Source: Lewinellaceae bacterium
GTDB lineage: Bacteria > Bacteroidota > Bacteroidia > Chitinophagales > Saprospiraceae
DNA: 64,000 bases
Direction of reading: 5' to 3'
Assembly: GCA_020636315.1 (NCBI GenBank)
Contig: JACJYA010000020.1
Location: 1 to 64,000 of the forward strand
Within the stretch, counting starts at the first letter, position 1. The number at the start of each line of letters is the position of its first letter. This document shows, piece by piece, positions 41,322 to 50,900 of this stretch. Position numbers and translations under genes: made by a program. The notes below the pieces were generated by a model. It was not told where the DNA came from, made no database searches, and saw nothing but the letters and a program-made list of their open reading frames with translations.

Positions 41322-42218
41322 ATGAAGGATATACTCGACCGGTTTCAGAACCTGGGGCGCTATAAGGGTTCAGCGCCGCATAAGCCATTACTCGTGTTGG
41401 CAGTACTGGATTGGATCGAAGAATTGAAACTGGAACGGAATGAGATCCCGATTGGTAATGGGCTCTATGATCTCTTTGATAAATACTGGAACAAACTCTA
41501 TGACCCCACCAAGACCGGAAAAATCCATTATCCCATCCGATATTTACAGTCCGACGACTTGGGATGGAAAGTACTGGTAAACAGCGAGTTGCTTACCGAA
41601 GAGAAGAGTAAAGGATATCTTAAAAAGAATCGGGCGGTAGCTTCTTTTGACGAGATAGTCTGGGCGTTTTTGCAATCTCCGGAAAATCGGGACCTGATAC
41701 GCCTGGCTATTCTTAACACCTACTTTCCTGGTAAGAGACAGGATATATTTTCCGGCAAACCTTATGCCCTTACCGAATATGAATACGAATTCTTCGAAGA
41801 ACGGCAGGCGCCGTACAGAACAACAACAGTTACCAGGAACAGCTTTGTAAGGGATTCTTTCTTCAGGCTTTCCTTATTGGAAATATACAGAAATACCTGT
41901 GCCATGTCACGCATGTACCTGAACCCTCCAGGACAAATCCTCCAGGCCTGTCACATTACCCCGTTTTCTGAAACAGGAAACAACGGGGTACGCAATGGCA
42001 TCGTGCTGTGCGCCAACCTTCATGCAGCATTTGACAATGGCTTTGTTGGTATTGGAGAAGATTACGAAATATTAGTGAACGAAAAGTTATTCGAAGAACG
42101 ACCCAGCCCCTATAGCATTGAACGGCTACGGGGAGAACAAATCTGGCTGCCGGAAAAAGAGCAGTTCTGGCCCTCGCAACAGCTACTGGCCAGGCATCGG
42201 GATGCTTTTTTCAGGTAG
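41322..42218 (+). CDS. HNH endonuclease with ScoMcrA-like N-terminal domain
   Basis: 298 residues from ATG 41322. The C-terminal HNH_2 nuclease has CAMSRMYLNPPGQILQACHITPFSETGNNGVRNGIVLCANLHAAFDNGFV (His-Ile...Asn...His). The N-terminal ~150 residues (YKGSAPHKPLLVLAVLDWIEELKL ... NGLYDLFDKYWNKLYDPTKTGKIHYPIRYLQSDDLGW) resemble the DNA sulfur-binding domain family of ScoMcrA-type Type IV restriction enzymes. A role in cutting modified DNA is therefore plausible but is inference. It stands alone, divergent from the aldo/keto reductase. Confidence 0.75.
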   Translation: MKDILDRFQNLGRYKGSAPHKPLLVLAVLDWIEELKLERNEIPIGNGLYDLFDKYWNKLYDPTKTGKIHYPIRYLQSDDLGWKVLVNSELLTEEKSKGYLKKNRAVASFDEIVWAFLQSPENRDLIRLAILNTYFPGKRQDIFSGKPYALTEYEYEFFEERQAPYRTTTVTRNSFVRDSFFRLSLLEIYRNTCAMSRMYLNPPGQILQACHITPFSETGNNGVRNGIVLCANLHAAFDNGFVGIGEDYEILVNEKLFEERPSPYSIERLRGEQIWLPEKEQFWPSQQLLARHRDAFFR

Positions 42219-42299
42219 AGGTGTATCAATTTAAGTAGACAAGCAATACGCACCAATCAAAAATTAGCGCCCAAGCCCCAAAACCACTGACCAATATCA

Positions 42300-42331
42300 T
42301 TTGCCAATCCCCCCCATCTTCCGTAATTTTG
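42300..42331 (+). promoter_or_regulatory. Promoter of the EF-G gene
   Basis: TTTG (42300-42303), 20 nt, TAATTTTG (42324-42331): a full match to the Bacteroidota -33/-7 consensus, 22 nt before the EF-G start codon. It implies a very short leader. Confidence 0.7.
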
Positions 42332-42353
42332 GTTTGTTTCAAGAGCGACCACC

Positions 42354-44483
42354 ATGGCAGAGAAAGAAAAATCCACCGACCCGGAGCTATTGCGCAATAT
42401 CGGCATTGCCGCCCACATCGACGCGGGAAAGACCACCCTCACCGAACGCATCCTTTTCTATACCGGCCGCACCCACCGCATTGGTGAAGTGCACGAAGGG
42501 ACAACCATCATGGACTACATGGAGGAAGAACGGGAGCGCGGCATTACCATCACCGCCGCCGCCACTCAGGCTATCTGGCCCTGGCGGGACACCGAATACA
42601 CCATCAACATCATCGACACGCCCGGCCACGTTGACTTCACCGTGGAAGTGGAACGCTCCATGCGGGTGATCGACGGGCTGATCGTCCTGTTCAGCGCCGT
42701 GCATGGGGTGGAGCCGCAGTCGGAGACCGTCTGGCGGCAGGCCGGCCGCTACCATGTGCCCCGCCTGGCCTTTGTCAACAAGATGGACCTGCCCGGCGCC
42801 CACTTTGAGGAGGTGATCGAACAGATGCGCAAACGCCTGGCCGCCCGCCCGGTTGCCCTCCAGATACCGGTGGGAGAAGAAGAGTTTTTTCGCGGCATCA
42901 TTGACCTGGTGAGCCAGCAGGCCACCATCTGGGAAGGAGAAGAGCGGGTGGTGCAACCCATTCCTGAAGAACTTCAGGGCGCCGCCCAGGATGCGCGCCA
43001 GCAGATGCTGGAAGTCCTGGCGGAATACGACGAAGGCCTCCTCTCCAAAATATTCGACGACCCCGGCAGCATCACCGAAGAAGAGGTGCGGCAGGCCATC
43101 CGCCGGGCCACTCTGAGCCAGGAGATCGTTCCCGTCCTTTGTGGCAGCGCTTATAAGAACAAAGGGGCGCAAATGGTGCTCGATGCTATCTGCGCCTACC
43201 TGCCTTCGCCGAAAGATGTGGGCGCTGTCAGGGGCATACACCCCAGGACCGGACAGGAGGAAAAGCGTTCCCTGAGTGGTGACCAGCCCTTTGCCGCCCT
43301 GGCCTTCAAGATCGCTCTGGACGACCAGCACCGCAAGCTTGTCTTCTTTCGGGTCTATTCCGGCCATGCTCGGCGCGGCCAAAGTGTGTACAACCCCCGC
43401 ACCGGCCAGAAAGAACGGCTGGCCAACCTCTATCAGTTGCACGGCGGCAAGCGCAATGCCGTTTGGGAAGTAGCCGCCGGCGATATTGCCGCCCTGGGCG
43501 GGGTGAAGGACATCATCACCGGAGATACCCTCTGCGACCCGGACAAACCCATCATCCTGGAGTCCATACAGTTTCCGCAGCCGGTCGTCGGCATGGTCAT
43601 CGAGGCGAAGCACAGCCGGGATATCGACAAACTGCACGAAGCTTTGCACCAGTTGGAGGAGGAAGACCCTTCCCTGCAGGTGCTCGAAGATGAAGAAACC
43701 GGCCAGACCCTCATCCGGGGAATGGGAGAGCTGCACCTGGAGGTCATCTCCCACCGCCTGCGCGACGATTTCAAACTGGACGCCAACCTGGGCCGCCCCC
43801 AGGTCAACTATAAAGAACAACTGAGCCGGCCTGTCAGCGGCAGCTATGAATACCGCCGTGAGGTAGGCGAGCCGCTCTACGCCCAGCTCTCCTTCGAACT
43901 GGGCCCGGCTGACAAAACATTTCTCGACGGCCCCGAATTCCAGGGGGGGCGCACCCGCCTGCAATTCGAAAGCCGCCTGCCGGAAGGAACCCTTAAGCCG
44001 GAATATTTACCAGCCGTTCGCCGGGGTTTTGAAAATATGCTCCAGGTGGGCATCATCGCCGGTTACGAAGTGCACAGCCTGAAGGCCGTCATCACCGGCG
44101 CTCAGGCGAGCCATGATTCCAGCGAGCTGGCCTTCGAGTTGTGCGCCCGGGAAGCATTCCGTGAGTACGCCCCGCAAGGAGGCCCCATCCTGGTAGAGCC
44201 CATTATGTCGATCGAGATCAGCAGCCCGGAGGAATACATCGGCGCCCTCATGGGCGACCTCAACCGGCGGCGCGGCATCCCACAGGGCATGGAGCCGCGG
44301 GCCAGCCATACTATCGTCAAGGCCGAAGCGCCGCTGGCCGAGCTGTTCGGCTATGCGGCTCAGATCCGCACCCTCACCTCCGGGCGGGCAAGCGCTGCGC
44401 TCACCTTTTCGCACTACGCCCCGGTGCCGGAGCAGGTGGCGAAGGGGATATTGGAGAAGCGGAAGGGGTTTATGCTGAGGTAA
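42354..44483 (+). CDS. fusA: Elongation factor G
   Basis: 709 residues with all EF-G GTPase motifs: AAHIDAGKTT (G1), RGITI (G2), DTPGH (G3), NKMD (G4) and CGSAYKNKG (G5 region). Domains II to V follow (LAFKIALDDQHRKLVFFRVYSGHARRGQ, LHLEVISHRLRDDF, ISSPEEYIGALMGDLNRRRG). It drives translocation, and some paralogues act in ribosome recycling. It is monocistronic with its own promoter and not next to rpsL/rpsG/tuf, and reads AATQAIWPW where typical EF-G has a different switch I follow-up, so it may be a second copy. The symbol is by family. Confidence 0.88.
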   Translation: MAEKEKSTDPELLRNIGIAAHIDAGKTTLTERILFYTGRTHRIGEVHEGTTIMDYMEEERERGITITAAATQAIWPWRDTEYTINIIDTPGHVDFTVEVERSMRVIDGLIVLFSAVHGVEPQSETVWRQAGRYHVPRLAFVNKMDLPGAHFEEVIEQMRKRLAARPVALQIPVGEEEFFRGIIDLVSQQATIWEGEERVVQPIPEELQGAAQDARQQMLEVLAEYDEGLLSKIFDDPGSITEEEVRQAIRRATLSQEIVPVLCGSAYKNKGAQMVLDAICAYLPSPKDVGAVRGIHPRTGQEEKRSLSGDQPFAALAFKIALDDQHRKLVFFRVYSGHARRGQSVYNPRTGQKERLANLYQLHGGKRNAVWEVAAGDIAALGGVKDIITGDTLCDPDKPIILESIQFPQPVVGMVIEAKHSRDIDKLHEALHQLEEEDPSLQVLEDEETGQTLIRGMGELHLEVISHRLRDDFKLDANLGRPQVNYKEQLSRPVSGSYEYRREVGEPLYAQLSFELGPADKTFLDGPEFQGGRTRLQFESRLPEGTLKPEYLPAVRRGFENMLQVGIIAGYEVHSLKAVITGAQASHDSSELAFELCAREAFREYAPQGGPILVEPIMSIEISSPEEYIGALMGDLNRRRGIPQGMEPRASHTIVKAEAPLAELFGYAAQIRTLTSGRASAALTFSHYAPVPEQVAKGILEKRKGFMLR

Positions 44484-44600
44484 GCGCAATGGCTGGTTTC
44501 TATAACAAAATCTACTTTGCAAGCCTGGTTTAAGGGTTCTGCTATTGAGGTGATGGCTGTATTGTTGGATGGATATATTGTTAAGCTGAGCGGGGCAAAC

Positions 44601-44691
44601 GGGACTGTTCATAGTTCCTGGTTTCTGGGTTCCTGGTTCCCTGGAAACCAGCGGGTTAGCGTAAGGCAGACACACTTATTTGAACTATCCC
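44601..44691 (-). repeat. 91-bp dispersed element, copy 4
   Basis: In reverse orientation it begins GGGATAGTTCAAATAAGTGT and ends CCAGGAACTATGAACAGTCC plus C. It lies between the convergent fusA-like and clpB genes, next to a tatattgt octamer stretch (about 44555-44586). Confidence 0.82.
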
Positions 44692-44715
44692 AGTGTATCT
44701 CATGAGTTGACTCTT

Positions 44716-47505
44716 CTACTCTTTCCTATCCCCCTTCTTCACCTCCTTCACCGCATCCTCCACCTCCTTAGTGGCCTTTTGCAACTCCTCCAGTTGCTTC
44801 TTCCGCTCATCACCGGCTCTCTTTTCTTCTTTTTCTTTCGGAGCCTCCTTTTTCGCCGCCGGCGCCTTTTCTTTTTTCGGCGCCGCCGGCGCCCCCTTAA
44901 ACGGCTCTTTGGAGAATGTCAGCTCATCGTTTTTCTCATCCACATAAATGGTGTCCCCGGCGGCAAAAGTACCGGCCAGCACCAGTTTGGACAGATTGTT
45001 GATAACCTCTTTCTGCAGGACGCGCTTCATGGGGCGGGCGCCGAACTGCGGGTCATAGCCCAGGTCGGCCAGCAGATCCTCGGCGGCAGGGCTCAGGCGG
45101 AGCACCAGGCCCTGGCGGGCGAGCATCTTATCGACCTTGCGTAGTAGCAGCCGCATGATCTGCTTGATCTCGTCTTTGGTCAGCGGCAGGAACATGATCT
45201 GTTCGTCGATGCGGTTGAGGAACTCGGGGCGCAGGTTCTCCTTGAGCAGGTCGAAGACCTCGTCTTTGGTGGCTTCGATGATCTCCTGGTGCTTGTTTTC
45301 CGGAAGCTCTTCCAGGTCTTCGAAGTTTTCAAGGATAGTCTCCGCGCCCATGTTGGAGGTCATGATAATTATGGTATTGCGGAAGTTGGCCACCCGGCCC
45401 TTATTGTCGGTCAGGCGGCCATCATCGAGCACCTGGAGCAGGATATTGAACGTATCGTGGTGAGCCTTTTCGATCTCGTCGAGCAATACGATGGAATAGG
45501 GGCGGCGGCGCACGGCCTCGGTCAGTTGGCCGCCTTCATCGTAACCCACATAACCCGGAGGGGCGCCCACCAGGCGGCTGACGTTGTGGCGCTCCTGGTA
45601 TTCGCTCATATCGATGCGGGTGATGGCCTTTTCGTCATCGAAGAGCACCTCGGCCAGTGCCTTGGCCAGCTCGGTCTTACCCACGCCGGTCGGCCCGAGG
45701 AAGATGAAGGAGCCGATGGGGCGGTCGCTGTCCTGCAGGCCTGCGCGGCTGCGGCGTACGGCATCAGAAACGGCGCGCACGGCCTCGTCCTGCCCGATGA
45801 GGCGTTTATGGAGTTCTTCTTCCAGGCGAAGCAGTTTGTCTTTCTCACTCTGCATCATTTTGTTAACAGGGATGCCGGTCCAGCGGGAAACGACGCCGGC
45901 GATGTCATCGGCAGTTACTTCGTCGTTGGTGAAACGCTCTTCTTCCGGAAGCTGGTTCAGCTTTTCTTCGGCGGCTTTCAGCATGGCCTGTTGTTCCTGC
46001 AGTTCGCCGTAGCGGATCTTGGCCACGGTTTCGAAGTCGCTGTTGCGCTCGGCCTTGGTGGCTTCCTGCTCCAGCTCTTCGATGCGCTTTTTAATGCCCT
46101 GCATGGTATCGACAATTTCCTTTTCGTTTTTCCAGCTGGCGCGGATGGAGTCGCGCTTTTCCCGGGCGTTGGCGATCTGCTCGTTCAGGGCCTCCACCTT
46201 TTTCACATCCCCTTCCCTCTTCAGGGCTTCGCGCTCGATCTCCAGTTGGCGCACCCGGCGGTCCCATTCATCGACGATCTCCGGGACGGAGTCCAGCTCC
46301 AGTCGCAGCTTGGCGGCCGCCTCATCGATGAGGTCGATGGCCTTGTCGGGCAGCTGCCGGTCGGTGATATAACGGTGGGAAAGCTCGGCGGCGGCGATCA
46401 GGGCCCCGTCGAGGATCTCGATCTTGTGATAGACCTCATAGCGGTCCTGCAGGCCGCGGAGAATGGAAATGGTGTCCTCTACGCTGGGCTCTTCGATGAG
46501 CACGGTCTGGAAACGGCGCACCAGGGCTTTGTCTTTTTCGAAATACTTCTGGTATTCGTCCAGAGTGGTGGCGCCGATGGTGCGCAGCTCACCCCGCGCC
46601 AGGGCCGGCTTGAGGATGTTGGCGGCATCGACGCCCCCTTGTCCGCCACCGGCGCCGATGAGGGTGTGGATCTCGTCGATGAAGAGAATGACCTCCCCGC
46701 CGGAATTGGCCACTTCCTTGATGACGCCCCGGAGACGTTCCTCAAAATCCCCTTTAAACTTGGCCCCGGCGATGAGGCCGGCGATGTCGAGGGTATAAAT
46801 TTTCTTCTCGCGCAGGTTTTCCGGCACGTCTCCTTTAACAATGCGCCAGGCGATGCCCTCCACGATGGCGGTTTTGCCTACCCCCGCCTCCCCGACGAGG
46901 ATAGGGTTGTTCTTCTTGCGACGGCTCAGGATGTGCAATACGCGGCGGATCTCCTCATCGCGGCCGATGATGGGGTCGAGCTTGCCGCTTTCGGCCCGCT
47001 CATTGAGGTTGATGGCGAATTTATTGAGGGCATTGTAGCTCTCCTCGGCGCTCTGGTCGGTCACCTTGCGGCCTTTGCGCAATTCCTCGATGGCGGCGCG
47101 AAGGCCTGCCTCCGTAGCGCCCAGTTCTTTCAGTATCTGCCCTCCTTTATCTTTTCCGGTAAGGATACCCAAGAGGATCAGCTCGATGGAAATGTACTCA
47201 TCGCCAAACTCGGGAAGCAGCTTCTTGGCGCGGGCCAGAGACTGGTTGGCCTCTTTGGTGAGGAACTGCTTCTCGGTGCCCTCCACTTTGGGGTATTCAC
47301 GGATGGCCTCATTCAGGCGCAGCTTGAGGGTGGCCGTATTGATGTCCATTTTGCTGAGCAGAAAGGAAGCGACGTGCTCTTCGATCTCCATGATCCCTCT
47401 GATGAGGTGAACGGTATCGACCTGCTGCTGGCCGAGGCCGGCGGCAATACGCTGAGCCTGGAGAATGGACTCCTGAGCTTTTATGGTGAAATTGTCGTAG
47501 GTCAT
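44716..47505 (-). CDS. clpB: ATP-dependent chaperone ClpB
   Basis: 929 residues. The Clp N domain is MTYDNFTIKAQESILQAQRIA. NBD1 has Walker A GEAGVGKTAIVEG and VILFIDEIHTLIGAGGGQGGVDAANILKP. The coiled-coil middle domain (about 410-525) marks ClpB rather than ClpA/C. NBD2 has GPTGVGKTELAKAL, VGYDEGGQLTEAVRRRPYSIVLLDEIEKAH and the sensor region FGARPMKRVLQKEV. It disaggregates proteins with DnaK. The last ~60 residues (PKKEKAPAAKKEAPKEKEEKR...) are a charged Lys/Glu/Ala tail beyond the usual ClpB end. Confidence 0.95.
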   Translation of the reverse strand: MTYDNFTIKAQESILQAQRIAAGLGQQQVDTVHLIRGIMEIEEHVASFLLSKMDINTATLKLRLNEAIREYPKVEGTEKQFLTKEANQSLARAKKLLPEFGDEYISIELILLGILTGKDKGGQILKELGATEAGLRAAIEELRKGRKVTDQSAEESYNALNKFAINLNERAESGKLDPIIGRDEEIRRVLHILSRRKKNNPILVGEAGVGKTAIVEGIAWRIVKGDVPENLREKKIYTLDIAGLIAGAKFKGDFEERLRGVIKEVANSGGEVILFIDEIHTLIGAGGGQGGVDAANILKPALARGELRTIGATTLDEYQKYFEKDKALVRRFQTVLIEEPSVEDTISILRGLQDRYEVYHKIEILDGALIAAAELSHRYITDRQLPDKAIDLIDEAAAKLRLELDSVPEIVDEWDRRVRQLEIEREALKREGDVKKVEALNEQIANAREKRDSIRASWKNEKEIVDTMQGIKKRIEELEQEATKAERNSDFETVAKIRYGELQEQQAMLKAAEEKLNQLPEEERFTNDEVTADDIAGVVSRWTGIPVNKMMQSEKDKLLRLEEELHKRLIGQDEAVRAVSDAVRRSRAGLQDSDRPIGSFIFLGPTGVGKTELAKALAEVLFDDEKAITRIDMSEYQERHNVSRLVGAPPGYVGYDEGGQLTEAVRRRPYSIVLLDEIEKAHHDTFNILLQVLDDGRLTDNKGRVANFRNTIIIMTSNMGAETILENFEDLEELPENKHQEIIEATKDEVFDLLKENLRPEFLNRIDEQIMFLPLTKDEIKQIMRLLLRKVDKMLARQGLVLRLSPAAEDLLADLGYDPQFGARPMKRVLQKEVINNLSKLVLAGTFAAGDTIYVDEKNDELTFSKEPFKGAPAAPKKEKAPAAKKEAPKEKEEKRAGDERKKQLEELQKATKEVEDAVKEVKKGDRKE

Positions 47506-47527
47506 GTCTGTTTGCGTTCTGGTTAAG

Positions 47528-47583
47528 TTGTCGGTTGTTGGTTGTTGGTTGTCGGTTGTTGGTTGTTGGTTGTTGGTTGTCGG
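47528..47583. repeat. Heptamer array in the clpB leader
   Basis: Eight exact-phase 7-bp units (ttgtcgg and ttgttgg in the order 1-2-2-1-2-2-2-1) lie 22 nt upstream of the clpB start, inside its predicted 5' leader. Confidence 0.85.
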
Positions 47584-47627
47584 TTAGGCTAACAAACAAC
47601 CAGCAATACCGCCTCTAAAGGCAGCCC

Positions 47628-47657
47628 CAAATTAACATTCTACGGCCACTTTGGCAA
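47628..47657 (-). promoter_or_regulatory. Candidate clpB promoter
   Basis: On the minus strand TTG (47655-47657), 19 nt, TTAATTTG (47628-47635), one mismatch from the Bacteroidota -7 consensus. The leader would be about 115 nt and would contain the heptamer array. Confidence 0.5.
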
Positions 47658-47937
47658 TTAAGCTGACATTATATCGGACAAATGCCCGGCACTGGCAGAC
47701 GAGCGCTCCGGCCAGGCAGCGAAAAAGGGGCTGCCTGGGTCTTGTCGAGGAAACCCTTTCTTACTGTACTGCCTGTTGCAGTATTATCATCCATTGAGTT
47801 TTCATTGTTTAACCGGTAGGAGGTAGTAGTGTGGCTACCTGTGGCGAGTTATTGAATATGGGTGGTTATTTTTGGTTTGATGAATCAGCAGATAACTTGT
47901 AACCCGTAACCCTCCCCCTGCCAACCAATCCCTGCTC

Positions 47938-50900
47938 ATGTACAAATTAGTTATCCCAAAGCTGATCCTTGTTTCCATTTTTTGTTTCTTTATGGCCCCG
48001 AAGGGCCAGGCTCAGAGCAATTACCAGATCGTAGGCCCGACGTTGCTCTGTCCCGGAGAATGTGGCACTTATTTCCTGTCTCCGCCCGATAGCTCCTTCT
48101 TCGAATTTTTCTGGTTCTACGAGTATGGATCTGATACCGTTATCCTTGAGAACACGCCGGAAGTGGAGGTATGTGCACCTCCCGGCGGCATTACAGATGT
48201 TTTTCAGCTCAACCTGATCGCATACAGCATTAACGGAGTGACTTTTGCCGATTCCCTGTTCATTGAAGTTTATCAGGACTTCTTCTTTGCCGAGGTTTTC
48301 TCCGACGCCGCGTCGCTATGCCCGACGGCCAACGGCCCGCCTCAGGACAGCATCAGCCAGTCCTGTGATATCGTTTGTTCCAATACCATCGTCACCTACA
48401 CTGTGGAAGAATCTTCCGGCGGGCTTGCCACTTACACTTATACTGTCGATGGAGGAACCGTTGTGTCTGAAAACTTCAACCAGGTTAGCATTGACTGGGG
48501 AGGCCCCGGCCCCGGTACCGTCACTTTCTTTTTTCAGGGATTCTGCGCCGGGCAACCGAATGTCATCACCAAATGCGTGGAAGTACTGGATGACCCCATC
48601 GCCGGCTTCACCACAACCCCGGCGGCCGTCAACGATACGGTTACCATTTGCCAGGGGCAGGAGGTATTGTTCCAGAACACCAGCCAGTACGCCGATTCTT
48701 TCAGCTGGGATCTCGGCAACGGCGCCACTTCCACCGATGCCAACACCTCGGCCACCTACAATACCCCTGGCGTTTATACCGTAGAACTCACTGCCTACAA
48801 CGCCTGCCTGTGCTCGGATGCCACTTCTATGACAATTATTGTGGAGGCGGGTGAAAGCCCTATCGTGGACTGTGTAGGCACCATCTGTGAAAACACCCTT
48901 GGCACTTACACTGCGCAAGCCAGCTGCGGCACCTACCTCTGGACGGTGAGCAGCAACGGAACGATCGTCGATGGCGGCGGCCCGGATGATGATTATGTCA
49001 GTGTTGACTGGGGAGCCGGCCCGGAAGGTATCATAGAACTCACGGTCGAGGACTGCCCCAGCCTCAATACCTGTTTGCAGCCAACCTTTATAAGAGTACC
49101 GATCCTTTCAGAAGACGCGGCCATCGCCGGCCCTTCCAATGTCTGCCTGGGTGATATCGGCACCTACAGCATCACCCCTTTTGGCGGTACTACTTTCGAC
49201 TGGTCGGTATCCAATTTCGGCGCCATTCTGGCCGGGCAGGGAACCAATGAGATCGTGGTGGAGTGGTACGCCGGTTTCATACCCAACGGACAACAATGGG
49301 TGGCCGTTTCCTTCGACAACTGCTACCTGGGCTGTGGCGGAGCAGATACACTTGAGGTGAACATCAATCCCGAATTCACCGTCACGGGCCCGATAGAGAA
49401 CTGCCAGGGGCAAAACAGCACCTACAACACCCGGAGCATCCCCGGTAATTCCCCGGTTCTATGCAACTGGACAGTGGAGGCATCCGATGGCAGCGTCGTC
49501 TGGACATCCGCTGCGCCCACGGCCAGCCCCGGCATCGACTGGAGCTTCCCCGCCGGCGCCTACCGCCTGATCGCCGAACCCGACGTTACCGACTCTTATT
49601 GCACCCCCCGGCATATTACGATTATTGCCGTCACCGCTCCTCCTCCTGCTGTGGACGCCATTCTCGGAGACCAGCTCATTTGCCCGGGACAACTTTATAC
49701 CTTTGAGGCTCAAACCGCTGTGCCCAACACCCGCTTCCGCTGGGAGGTTAATGACGGAGGCGCCATCACCATGCGGGAAGGCAAAAAGATCAATGTGAGC
49801 TTTGGCGCCACACCTCCCTTTGAGCTCAGCGTGATGCAGATCGACGGGCTGGGGTGCGAATCGGAAGTGTTTACCCGGGCCCTGAGCACCATTCCTGGCC
49901 TCACCCTCAACGGCCCGGCGGACGCCTGCGATGAGGGAATCTCCACTTTCAATACCGATGTCTATACCGGCCTGGACTACGCCTGGGCCATCAGCCCGCC
50001 GGAAGCCGGCACCATCATCGGAGAAGAAGATGAACCCACAGTTGAGATCCTCTGGCACCACACCGGGCCGGTAACGGTCACAGTACAAAGCTGCGGGCAG
50101 TCGGCCGATATCAACCTGCAGGTGCATGCGCTGCCCGAACCGGTAGTACAACACCCCGCAGCCCTCTGCCCAAATGAAACCACCCAGGTGCAAACTACCT
50201 CGGCGTTCAGCAGCTACGAATGGCAGGACAAGGACGGAAACACTGTTTCCAACAATGCCACGCCCTTCCTGGGGCCCGGCGCCTACCGCCTGATCGCCAC
50301 CGACGCCAACGGATGTGTAGGAGATACAACTTTCCGCATCATGCCCTACCCCGAGTCAGACATTTCCATCTCAACTCCAGACCCCACCGTCTTCTGTAAT
50401 GTGGGGCCCCTCACCCGACTGTATGCTGTTAATACCGATGCCGGATACAGCTATCAGTGGTATCAGGGCAGTACGCCGGTGGGAACGGATGCCCCTCAAT
50501 ACACCGCTACCGCCACAGGCGTTTATCACGTGGAGATCACGGACGTGAACGGCTGCACCTTCCCCTCCAACAGCATTTCGGTCATCGAGGACTGCAACGG
50601 AGGAGGAGGCCCGGGCGGCTGCCCCTTCCTTGTCAATTTAGGGTTTGACATCCTTACTACTCCAACTTGCGATATCCACGATTACCAGAATACTTCCAGC
50701 GGATTCCTCCCCGGAACCATTACCTGGAATTTTGACGACCCGGCCAGCGGGGCCAACAATTTTTCCAACCTGGACAGCCCCTCTCACAATTTCACCCTTC
50801 CGGGCTACTACAAGATCCTGATGAGGGCGGACTTTGACGACCCCGGAAACCCGGGTTCTACTGTAACCTGTGGCATTGTCAAAGTGGACTCCATCATTCT

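Larger units (their letters stand above)
47506..47937. other. Intergenic region upstream of clpB and the giant T9SS gene
   Basis: 432 nt between divergent genes. It holds the heptamer array (47528-47583), a candidate clpB promoter (47628-47657) and a TATTTTTG box at 47867-47874 facing the T9SS gene, with no TTG at the expected distance. No chaperone operator such as CIRCE was seen. Confidence 0.55.

Noticed and set aside
42387..43964. A 525-codon minus-strand ORF
   Set aside because: Shadow of the EF-G gene, whose GTPase motifs are complete on the plus strand.
45289..47526. A 745-codon ORF on the plus strand opposite clpB
   Set aside because: It is the antisense shadow of clpB. Its translation is low in structure and has no recognisable motif, while the minus strand encodes a full ClpB.
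47506..47937. A CIRCE or similar heat-shock operator upstream of clpB
   Set aside because: No TTAGCACTC-N9-GAGTGCTAA-like dyad is present.
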